Positions 38,701 through 50,700 of a stretch of DNA of 64,000 nucleotides are shown piece by piece. The translations under genes and the position numbers were made by a program. The number at the start of each line of letters is the position of its first letter. Positions within the stretch are counted from its first letter, which is position 1. This DNA comes from CAJCJE01 sp036494465. Lineage in GTDB: Bacteria > Actinomycetota > Actinomycetes > Mycobacteriales > Pseudonocardiaceae. The notes beneath the pieces are model-generated. The model had not been told where the DNA came from. It saw only the letters and a list, made by a program, of their open reading frames with translations, and made no database searches. Where the stretch lies: contig DASXOJ010000112.1 of assembly GCA_036494465.1 (NCBI GenBank), positions 45,848 to 109,847 of the forward strand, written 5' to 3'.

Positions 38701-41700
38701 ACCCCGACCGGCCGGTCGGCGGCGATGCCCAGTTCGACCAGCTGGTGCGCCAGCCGGTTCGCCCGTGCGTCCAGTTCCCGGTAGGTCAACGTTTCCTGGG
38801 GCGAGCGCACGGCGACCGCGTGCGGGCTGCGCCGCACCTGCTCGGCGAACAGCCCGGCGAGCCCGCCCTCGGGCAGCGCGCGATCACCACCGCGCCCGGC
38901 GATCCGCACCGCCGCGTCCGGCGCGAGCAGCGCGAGATCGCCGACCGTCCGAGCCAGGCCCCGCGTGATCTCGGTGAGCAGCAACAGCAGCCGTCTCGCC
39001 AGCTCCTCGACGGTGTCCTGGTCGAACCTGGCCGCGTCGTAGTCCATGCCGACCGACAGTCGTGCGCCCGGCTCCACCACCACGGTCAGCGGATAACTGG
39101 TCGGCTGGACGTCGCCGGTCTCGGTGATGCGCAGGCCCAGCGCGTCCTGGTCGAACGGGTAGTTCTCGAACACCACGATGCTGTCGAACAGGTTCACCCC
39201 GGCGGGCAGCTCAGCCCAGCGGGACAGCTGCGCCAGCGACACGTGGTCGAACCGGCGCGCCTGCGCCTGCTGCACCTCGCGCAACCAGGCCAGCAGGTCG
39301 CGGTCGTCGGCGACGTCGATCCTGGTCGGCACGGTGTTGATGAACACGCCCACCATCGACTCGACCCCGGCCAGCTCGGCGGGCCGACCGGACACGGTGG
39401 TGCCGAACACCACATCGTCCCGGCCGCTGTGCCGGGCCAGCAGCACCGCCCACGCGCCCTGCACCACCGTGCTCGCGGTGAGCCCGTTGCGCTGCGCGAA
39501 CGCGGACAGCGCCCTCGTCTGCTCCTCGGTGAGCGATTGGCGCACCGTCTCGCCGGGCCGGGCGGTGCTGCTCGGCGTCGGCTGCCGGTCGTAGGGCAGC
39601 GGGGTGGGCCCGCTCAGCCCTGCCAGCACGGCGCGCCAGTGCCGTTCCACCGGCTCCGGATCCTGCCGGGACAGCCAGGCCAGGTAGTCCCGGAACGGCC
39701 TGCGCGCCACCGGGGTTCCGGCGCCCGCGTACTGCTCGCACACCTCGGCGAACACCGCCGCCGCACTCCACCCGTCCAGCAGCACGTGGTGGAACGTCCA
39801 CAGCAGCTCGACCTCGTCCGGCGCGACCGCGACCAGGTGCACCCGCGTCAGCGGCGTGGAGCCCAGGTCGAGGCGCTCCGCCCGGTCCCGCACCAGCAGC
39901 TCCGCGAGAGCTGCGTCCTGCTCGGCGCGGGTGCGGCCGGTCCAGTCGTGCCGGTTGACGGGCAGCCGCACCGCGCGGCGCACCACCTGCACCGGCTCGG
40001 CGACGCCCTCCCAGACCACCGAAGTCCGCAGGGCCGGTGTGCGATCCACGACACGTTGCCAGGTCCGCGCGAAGCGGTCCACATCGGACACACCGGAGAT
40101 GCGCAGCCGCACCTGGTTGATGTAGGCGTCGGTGTCCTCGGCGTCGGCGATGGTGTGGAACACCATGCCCGCCTGCGTCGGTGTCAACGGGTAGACGTCG
40201 TCGACATCGACGCCGGTGCCGATCAGCCGGTCGAGCGCGGCCTGGTCGAGCCGCGCCAGCGGGAAGTCCGACGGGGTGCGTCCACCCGCGTCCGGTCGTG
40301 CGCAGTGCCGCACGATCGAGCCGACCGCGTCGCGCAGTTGCTCGGCAAGTCGCGCGATGGTGTCCTCGTCGTGCGCCTCGGCACAGTAGAACCAGGTGAA
40401 CACGAGCTGGTCGTGGCCGGTCTCGGCGACGATGTCCAGCAGGTGCGCGCGGGGGGTGTCCGGCGCGGCGTCGCCGCCTAGACCGCCGGACATGCCCAGG
40501 ATCAGCCCGCCCTCGCGCGCGGGCGAGTCGAACTGACCCAGGTAGTTGAAGCTGATGTCGGGCTCGACCTGCGGGGCCGGGCTGAGGATGCCGTGCCGGG
40601 GCACCGCCCGCAGCATCTCCTTGGTCTGCCGCAACATCCCCGGCCAGTCCCGGCCGCCGGTCAGCGCGACCGGGTACATGCTGGTGAACCAGCCGATCGT
40701 GCGCGAGGTGTCGATGCCGGGACCGACCGGTTCGCGGCCGTGGCCCTCCAGGTCGATGAGGACGCGCGGGCTCCCGGTCCAGTCGGTCAGCACCCGGCCG
40801 AGGGCGGCGAGCAGCACGTCGTTGATCTGCGTCCGGTAGACCGATGGCACGTCGCGCAGCAGCGCCCGGGTGGTCGCGGTGTCCAGCGGGACCGTGACCG
40901 AACGCATGGTGCCGACCGTGTTCCTGCCGTGGTGGTAGTTCACCGGGATCGCCGGATCCGCACTATCCACAACGGAGTTCCAGTAGTCGGCGTCCTCGGC
41001 GAACGCGCCGATCTTGGCCAGGCGGACCGCCCAGTCGCGGTAGGAGGTCGTCTTCGCCCCCAGGTCGACGACGTCACCCGCCTTCGCCTGCTGGTATGCG
41101 ATCTCCAGATCCTCGATCAGGATCCGCCACGACACCCCGTCGACCACCAGGTGGTGCGCCCGCAGCCGCAACTGGCGCGGCCCGACGAGCTCAGCCAGGA
41201 ACAGGGGACCGTTGGCCAGGTCGAAGCCCTGATCGCAGAGCACGTCGACAGGTTCGACCGGCGCGTTGAACTGCCGCCAGCCCTCCGCGTCCGGCGCGAA
41301 CCGCAGCCGCAACGCGTCGTGCCAGGCCAGCAGCGCGCCCAGCGCGCGGCGCAATGCGTCGACGTCCGGCACTTCGGCCAGGTCCAGCAGCACCGACTGG
41401 TTGAAGTGAGCGGGTGCGCTGCCGGTCTCGCGCAGGAACCAGCGCTGGATCGGGGTCAACGGCACCGGCCCGGTCACCGGCGCCTGCGTGGCCACGGTCT
41501 CGGCCACGGCCGTGCCGGCGGTGGTGGCGAGCGCGGCGATCGTGGTGTGCTCGAACACCTCCTTCGGGCTCAGCGCCAGTCCGGCCTGCCGGGCGCGCGA
41601 GGCCACCTGGATGGACACGATCGAGTCACCGCCGAGTTCGAAGAAGTCGTCGGTGACGCCGATCCGCTCGACCCCGAGCAGTTCGGTCCAGATCGCGGCC

Positions 41701-44700
41701 AGCGCCGACTCGGTCTCGGTGCGCGGTGCGACGTAGCCGGTCTCGTCGGGCTGGTGCCAGACAGGCGCGGGCAGTGCCCGCCGGTCGAGTTTTCCGTTGC
41801 GGCTCAACGGAAGCGCGTCGAGAGTGTGGAAGATCGACGGCACCATGTAGTCGGGCAGCGACGTGGCGAGGAAGGCCCGCAGCGTGGACGGATCCGGTTG
41901 GGCACCCGGGACCGGCACGACGTAGCCAACCAGTCGCCTGCGGCAGTTGTCGTCGACCACGACGCTCACCACGGCCTCGGCGATGCCCGCGTGCCGCACC
42001 AGCACCGCTTCGATCTCGCCGGGTTCGATCCGGAACCCGCGGATCTTGACCTGGTCGTCGCCGCGCCCGACGAACTCCAGTTCGCCATTGGCGTTCCACC
42101 GCACCACGTCACCGGTGGCGTACATCCGCTCGCCCGGTGGACCGAACGGATCCGGCAGGAACCGGGCGGAGGTCAACCCGGATCGGCCAAGGTACCCGCG
42201 CGCGACCCCGGCACCCGCCACGTACAGCTGACCCGCCACCCTGGGCGGCACCGGCGCGAGCGCCACGTCCAGCACGTAGGCGCGCATATTGTCCAGCGGT
42301 CGCCCGATCGGCACGAGATCGGGCACACTGCCCGGCATCGCGTGCCGGGTCGCGAACGTCGTGGTCTCGGTCGGCCCATATCCGTCCACAATGGTCAGAT
42401 CCGGGCAGGCGGCGCGCACCCGCAGGGCAGCCGGAGCAGGCACCACGTCGCCGCCGGTCCAGACCTCCAGCGCACCGCGCAACGCATCCGGGGCGTCCTG
42501 CGCGACGAGCCGGAACAAGCCCGCGGTCAGCCACAGCGCGGTCACCCCGTGCCCGCCGATCATCCTGCGCAGCACGCTCGCGTCCACCTCGCCCGGTGGC
42601 GCGAGCACCACCCGGCCGCCGCGCAGCAACGGCACCCACAGCTCGTAGGTGGACGCGTCGAACGCCTGCGGCGAATGCAGCAGCACCGTCCGGTGCCCGG
42701 GAGCATCGAACGCGCGATCCGCGGCCAGAGCGACCACGTCCCGTTGCCGCACCGCGACACCCTTGGGTTCGCCGGTCGAACCCGACGTGTACATCACGTA
42801 GGCGAGGTTGTCCGGGCGGCACGCGACCACCGGAGTACTGGCGTCCCGCTCGGTGTCCGGCAGGCCCAGCACCACGATCGGCCCACCGTGCCGGATCTCG
42901 CTCGCGGTCGGTGCCAGCACCAGGTCGGTGACCAGCACCCGCGTGCCGGACCGCGCGAGCAGCAGCCGCAGCCTGGCCAGCGGCGCCCGCGTGTCCAACG
43001 GCACGTAGTAGCCGCCTGCCTTGGTGACCGCCAGTTCCGCGACGACCAGCTCCACCGAGCGTTCGACCAGCAGCGCCACCGGTTGCTCCGGCCGCACCCC
43101 GAGGCTGATCAGCCGGTGCGCCAACCGGTTCGCGCGCTCGTCCAGTTCCGCGTAGGTGATGGCGATGCCGTCGGTGCTCACCGCGACCGCGTCCGGGGCG
43201 CACCGGACCTGCTCGGCGAAGCGCTCCGCGATGGTCGCGTCCGGGACCGGATGTGCGGTGTCGTTCCAGTCGACGAGCACGGTCGTGCGCTGTGCCTCGG
43301 TGATCGTCGGCACCGCTGCCAACCGCCGATCGCCCTGCCCGAACTCGCGCAGCAGTAGCAACAACTGCTCCGCGAGCCCCGTGACCGTCGACTCCTCGAA
43401 CAGGTCGGGGTCGTAGCCGAAACCGAACGCGAGCTCGGTCGTCGGGTAGGCGACGACGGCCAGCGGGTAGTTGGTCATCTCGACGCCGCGCAGGCGCAGG
43501 CCCCGGGTGAGCGCGTCCTGGCCGGCGATCGGGTAGTTCTCGAACACCAGGATCGCGTCGAAGGAGTTCGCCTGCCCCGGCAGGTAGCTGAACCGGCGCG
43601 CCTCCGCGGCGTCATCCTGCACCTCGCGCAGCCACGGCACCAGATCGCGACCGCGATCGACGAGAATCCGGGTCGGCAGCGTGGTGATGAACAGGCCGAC
43701 CATCGACTCGACCCCGGCCAGTTCGGGCGGCCGACCGGACACGGTGGTGCCGAACACGACATCGGACTCGCCGCTGCGCGCGGCCAGCAGCAGCGCGAAC
43801 GCACCCTGCACGACCGTGTGTACCGTCAACCCGTTGCGCTGTGCCAGTTTCCGCACCCGCGCCGAGGCTTCCTCGTCCAGTTCGACGCGCACTGTGGCCC
43901 GCGACTCGACGCGGTGCACCGCGACGGGCGCCCGGTCGAACGGCAGGGGAGTGCGGTCGGTCCGGCCCGCGAGGGTGCGGGCCCAGTGCTCGCGGGCCGC
44001 GTCCTCGTCCTGCTCGGCCAGCCAGCCGAGGTAGTCGCGGAACGCGCCGCGCACCGGCAGATCGGTCGCGCCCGAGTACAGCGCGAACAGGTCGGAGAGC
44101 ACCGCGAACACGCTCCACCCGTCCAGCAGCACGTGGTGGAACGTCCACACGACCTGGACCTCGGTGGGGGAGCGGCGCGCGATCGCCATCCGCATCAGCG
44201 GCGCGGTGGACAGGTCGATCCCGGCCACGCGATCGCGGTCGAGGAATTCGGCCAGTCTCGCATCAGCGTCGGTGTCGGACCAGTCGTGGTAGGTGACGTG
44301 CAGCGTCGCCCGCTCGTGCACGATCTGCACCGGTCGCGGCACGCCGTCCCACCGGATGCTGCTGCGCAACACCGGCGTGCGGTCCACGACCTCCTGCCAG
44401 GCCCTGCCAAGCGCCGTCGAATCCGGCACCCCGTCCAGCACGAAGGTCAGCTGCTGGAAGTAGACGCCCTGGTCGTCCCGGGACAGCCGGTGGAACACCA
44501 TGCCGGTCTGGGTAGGCGTGAGCGGGTAGATGTCCGCGACCCCACGGCCACCACCCACCACTGAATCCACTGTGGACTGATCGAGCCCGGCCAGCGGGAA
44601 GTCCGAGGGCGTCCGCCCGCCCGCCGCAGGCGACGCGCAGTGCTCGACGATGTCGCGCAGCCCGGCCAGCGTGGCATCGGCCACCGCCCGCACCGTCCGC

Positions 44701-47700
44701 GCATCGTGCCGACCGGTCGAATAGGACCAGGTGAACACGAGCTCGTCGTCATCCAGCCGGGCCACCACGTCCAGCAGGTGGCTGCGCTCGCCGGCCGGAT
44801 CCGCGGCCAGCGCCAACTCGCCGTGCACTGCTTCGAACAAGCCCTCGCCCAGCGCGGGCGGCGCGGTCCGGCCGAGGTAGTTGAACCGCAGGTCGCGGTG
44901 TCCGGTCAGGTCGGCGCCGCCGTAGCGCAGCGCTCCGTAGCCGATACCGCGCCGGGGCACCGCGCGCAGCTGCTCCTTGACCGACTTCAGCGTCTCGCCC
45001 CAGTCCCGGGTCGTCGCGATCGCGACCGGGAACATCGACGTGAACCAGCCGACCGTGCGCGAGGTGTCCATCGCGGCGCCGATGTCCTCCCGGCCGTGCC
45101 CCTCCAGATCGAGCACGACCCGGTCCGACCCGGTCCAGTCGCCGACAGCGCGGCCCAGTGCGGCCAGCAACACGTCGTTGATCTGCGTCCGGTACACGCC
45201 CGGCACCTCCCGCAGCAACGCCCTGGTGTCGGCCGCACCGAGTCGCACCTGCACCTCGCGGGTCGCGGTGACCGTGTTCGGGCCGTCGTGATCGACCGGC
45301 AGTTCGGTGCGCTCCGCGTCCACCGCCCGCCAGTGCGCGAGTTCATCGGCGAACCGGACTTCGGCCAGTTGGATCGCCCAGTCGCGGAACGCGGTCGTCT
45401 TCGCCCCGAGCGCGACCGGCGCACCCGCGCTGAGCTGTCCGTACGCGGTGTTCAGGTCCTCCAGCAGGATGCGCCAGGACACCGCGTCCACCACCAGGTG
45501 GTGGCAGGCCAGCACCAGCAGCGGGTTCTCGTCGAAACGATCGACCAGCACCGCGCGCAACAGCGGCCCGGCGGCGAGGTCGAACTCCGACCACGGCAGA
45601 TCGTCCGTTGTGGACAGCACGGCGCCGTCGGCCGACGCCGCGTTGTGCGCCCGCCACCCGCCGTTCTCCCGGACGAACCGGGAACGCAGCGCGTCGTGCT
45701 GAGCCACCAGTGCGTCCAGCGCCGACCGCAGCGCGTCCCGGTCGACCTCCCGGACCAGCTCCACGGTCAGCCACTGGTCGAACCGCTCCGGCCGGACATC
45801 CAGGTCGAAGAGCCACTGCTGGATCGGCGTCAACGGGAACGCGCCCGCCACCGGCCCCTGCGCCGCGACCTTCCCGGCCTCGATCGGCACTGCGGCCGCC
45901 GCCAGTCCGGCGACGGTCTGGTGCCGGAACACGTCCTTGGTGCTCAACCGGAGCCCGGCCTTCGCCGCCTGCGCGACGACCTGGATGCCGAGGATCGAAT
46001 CCCCGCCCAGCTCGAAGAAGTTGTCCTCGACACCGACCTCGGCGACCCCGAGCACCCGAGCCCAGATCTCGGCCACGACGCGCTCGGCGCCCGTGCGCGG
46101 CGCGACCCGGCGCGCGTTCGCCCGCATCGACCAGTCCGGCGCCGGCAGCGCGGCCCGGTCCAGCTTTCCGTTGGGGTTCAACGGCAACGCAGGCAACGCC
46201 ACGATCGCGGACGGCACCAGGTGATCCGGCAGCACCCGGTGCAGCGCGGTCCGCAACCCCGCCACGTCGACCTCGCCGCCACGCACCGGCACCACATAGC
46301 CGACCAGCCGCTTGTGCCCGGCGTCCGTGCGCACCACCGCGACCGCGTTCGCCACCCCGTCCAACGCGGCCAGCGCCGCCTCCACCTCGCCCAGTTCGAT
46401 CCGGAACCCGCGGATCTTGACCTGGTGGTCCCGCCTGCCCAGATACTCCAGTTGGCCGTCGGGCCGCCAGCGCACGATGTCCCCGGTTCGGTACATCCGC
46501 GCCCCGGGCGCACCGAACGGGTCGGCGACGAACCGCTCCGCCGTCAGGCCGGACCGGTGGTGGTAGCCCCTGGCCAGATCCGGCCCGCCAAGACACAGTT
46601 CGCCCGGTACACCGACCGGCACCAGCCGCAGCATCGGATCCAGCACGTAGGCGCGGGTGTTCGCGATCGGACCGCCGATCGGCGGCGCCTGGTCCGGGTC
46701 GGGCCCGTTGGAGTACCAGGCGGTCGCGTACACGGTGGCCTCGGTCGGACCGTAGATGTTCGCGATCCGGCAGCCCGGCATGGCGGCTTTCAGCTCGCGG
46801 ACCGTGCGCGCGGGCAGCGCCTCCCCGGCCAGCACGACCGTGTCCGCGCGGACACGCAACGCCTGCTGTTCCAACAACGGCGTGAACGCCGAAGGCACCC
46901 CGCTGATCAGACTCGGGTCCGGCAGCCCGGCAGGCCGCTCGGCCAGCGCCAGCAGATCCGCGACGATCTCCACCGCGCCGCCCGACAACAGCGGGCAGAT
47001 GATCTCGAACACCGACACGTCGAAGTTCAGCGAGGTCGACGCGATCACCCTGGCCAGTTCGCTCGCCCCGAACGCGGTCGCGGTCCAGGCGGCGAGGTCG
47101 GCGACGGGCTGCTGGGTGACCACGACACCCTTCGGGCGGCCGGTCGAACCCGAGGTGTAGATGACGTACGCGGGGTGCTCCGGACGCAGCGGTGCCGTGC
47201 GATCCGCGTCGGTCAGATTCGTTCCGGCGACGCTGCTCAGCGCGGCGCGGGTGGCCTCGTCGTCCAGCACCAGCGTCGGCACGATCCGGCGCAGCCGCTC
47301 CCCGATCTCCTTCGCGGTCAACGCGAGCACCGGAGCGGTGTCGGCGACCATGAGCGCGATCCGCTCCGCCGGATAGGCCGGATCGATCGGCAGGTAGGCC
47401 GCGCCCGACTTGAGCACCGCGAGCAGCGCGACGATCAACCGGGGCGAGCGCGGCAAGGCCAATCCGACGAACGTCTCCGGACCCGCTCCCCGCTCGACCA
47501 GCAACCGCGCCAGCCGGTTGGCCATCTCATTCACCGTGGCATAGCTGAGCGGATTCCCGGCAGCGTCGAAGATCGCGGTCGCGTGGGGCGTCCGCGCGAC
47601 CTGTGCCTCGAACAACGCGGGCAGCACCGAGGCGGGCACGTGCTGGCCGGTGTCGTTCCAGCCCAGCAGCAGCCGTGCCGTTTCCAACCCGGTCAACACT

Positions 47701-50700
47701 GGCAGTTCACCGACCCGGCACCGTGGATCGGCCACGATCCCGGTGAGCAGCACCTCCAGATGCCCGGTCAGCCGCTCGATCGTGTCCGCGTCGAACAGGT
47801 CGGTGTTGTACTCGACCGCGAGATTCAGTCCACGATCCTTCGGCAGGAACTCGATCACCAGCTCGAACCGGGCACCCGGCCGAGGCAGTTCGTACTCGGA
47901 CACCTGTAACCCACCGATGTCCGCACCCCGCACCATCTCGTTCTGCAACACCACCAGGGCCTGCACCAACGGCGTCCGGCTCGGATCGCGCAGCGGCGAC
48001 AGCTCCTCCACCACCCGGTCGAACGGCACGTCGCCGTGCGCGAACGCCCCCACCACGTTCTCCCGGACCTGGCCAAGAAATTCCTCGAACGGCACCAACC
48101 GGTCCACAGCGGTCCGGAGTACGAGCGTGTTCACGAAGAACCCGGCCACCCGCTCCAACTCGGCCCGGTCCCGGCCGGACACGGCCGTGCCCACCGCGAC
48201 GTCCGACTGGTTGGCGTAGCGGGCCAGCAACACCTGCACCGCCGCGGTCAGCACCATGAACAACGTGGCGTCGTGATCGCGGCCGAGCGCGGTCAGTCCG
48301 GACACGAGCTGGCCGTCCAGCTGACGTCGGCAGATCGCACCGTTGACGGTCCGTTCCGCAGGTCGGGGCCGATCGGTTGGCAGCTCCAGCACATCGAGCC
48401 CATCGAGCCGGTCGCGCCAGTAGGCCAGATCGCCACTGTCGGCCTGCCGGCTGTGCTCCCACACCGCGAAGTCCGGGTACTGGATCACCGGTACCGGCAG
48501 TCGAGCAGCTTCCCCGCGCAACCCCTCGATGAGTTCCTCGACCAGCAACCGAACCGACCAGCCATCGGTGACGATGTGATGCTGGCACAGCAACAACACA
48601 TGGTCCTGCGTGGTAAGGCGCACCAGCACAAACCTGGTCAACGGCCCCGCACCCAGGTCGAACGGCGTGCGAAGCTCCTCGGCAAGAACCTCGTCCACGT
48701 CCGCGTCCGGTACCGCCACCATCCGCACCGGCACCTCGGCCGACTCGGCGACCACCTGCTGGATGACCCCATCCACGGCGTGGAACGTGGTGCGCAACGC
48801 GGCATGCCGCTCGACCAGCACCGCGACCGCCGCGCGTAACGCGTCGACATCGACCGATCCGCGTAGCCGCAACCCGATCCCGGTGTTGTACTCGGTGCCG
48901 CCGGTCAGGTCGTCCAACACCCACAACCGCCGCTGCGCGGCCGACAACGGCACCGGCACACCCACCGGCGCCCGCTCGATTCCGCGCTGATCACCCGAGC
49001 CCGGGGCGGGCAACAGCTCGGCAAGCGCCGCGATCGTCCGCCGCTCGAACACCGCCCGGATCGACAGGTCAACGTCGAACCTCGCGCGCGCCCTGCCCAG
49101 CACCCGTACCGCCGAGATCGAGTCCCCGCCCAGCCGGAAGAAGTCGTCATGCACACCAACGGCACCGATACCGAGCACGTCGCCGACGATCTCGGCCAAC
49201 GCGCGCTCCGTCGCCGTACGCGGCGTGTCAGCCACCTCAGCGACAGCCAGATCCGGCTCAGGCAGCTTGGCCCGATCCACCTTCCCGTTGTGTGTCAACG
49301 GAAACTTGCCAAGGACGACGATCGCCGCCGGAATCATGTACTCCGGCAGCAGCCCAGCGAGGTGATCACGCAGCTCTCCGGACGCCCCATCGGAGACCAC
49401 GTATCCCACCAGTTGCGTGTGCTCGTCGGTGTCACGCGTGACCACGACCGCGCGCCGGACGCTCGGGTGCTGCTCCAGCGCGTGCTCGATCTCGCCCAGC
49501 TCGACGCGGTTGCCGCGGATCTTGACCTGGTGATCGGCCCGGCCGTGGTAGTGCAGGTTCCCGTCTGGGTCCTGATGAGCGAGGTCGCCGGTCCGGTACA
49601 ACCGGCTGCCGGAAGGCCCGTACGGATTGGCGAGGAACCGATCCGCGGTCAACCCTGGCTGACCGCGATACCCGTGCGCGAGCCCCGGACCGGCCACGAA
49701 GATCTCGCCGGTGTGGCCCGGTGGCACCGGCCGCAGCCGCGCGTCCAGCAGATACACCCGGGTGTTCGGCAACGGCACGCCGATGGTCGGCGGTTCACCG
49801 GTCGGCTGCAGCGGCTGGCTCCACGTCGCCGCGATGGTGATCTCGGTAGGTCCGTAAGCATTGGTCAGTTCGCGGCCCGGCGCCCACCGCTGCACCAGAT
49901 CGGTGGTGGTGGCGTCGCCACCGACGATCAGGTGCCGCAGATCCGGCAGGTCCGGCGCGTCCGCCGGAATGGTGGCGAGTGCGGCAGGCGGGATCAGCGT
50001 GTGCGTGATGCGCTCCCGGCGCAACGTCTCGGCGAGGACCGAACCGAGCAACGGGCCCGGTTCCGGCGTCACCAGGCATGCGCCGGTCGGCAGGGCCAGC
50101 AGCAGTTCCAGCACGGAGGCGTCGAAACTGGGGGAGGCGTACTGCAGCACCCGGTCACCCGGCCGCACGCCGGTCCGCGCCGCCTGGTGCGCGGTGAAGT
50201 TGCGCAGCCCGGTGTGGGGCACGAGCACGCCCTTGGGTTGGCCAGTCGTGCCCGACGTGTAGATGACGTAGGCGATGTTGGCCGCCCGCAACGGAACCAC
50301 CCGATCAGCGTCGCTCGGATTGTGCTCAGGACCGCTGGTCGGCACGACGTCGCCCGGTCGCAGCACGAACAACGGCTGGGCGTCGTCGATCAGCAGGCTG
50401 ATCCGCGCGGCGGGATAGGCGGGGTCGATCGGCAGGAACGCCGCTCCGGCCTTGGTCACCGCCAACGTCGCGACGACCAGATCGGGCGAACGCGGCAACA
50501 GCAACGCGACCGTCGCACCCGGCCCCGCGCCGCGCGCGATCAGCTGATGCGCCATGCGGTTGGCCCGCCGGTTCAGCTCGGCATAGCTCAACTCACCAGC
50601 GGACCAGCGCAGCGCTGGTGCGTCCGGTGTTCGTGCCACCTGCGCCTCGACGAGTTCCGGCAACGTCAACCCGGCGATCCGCGCGTAGCGAGCCGTGAGA

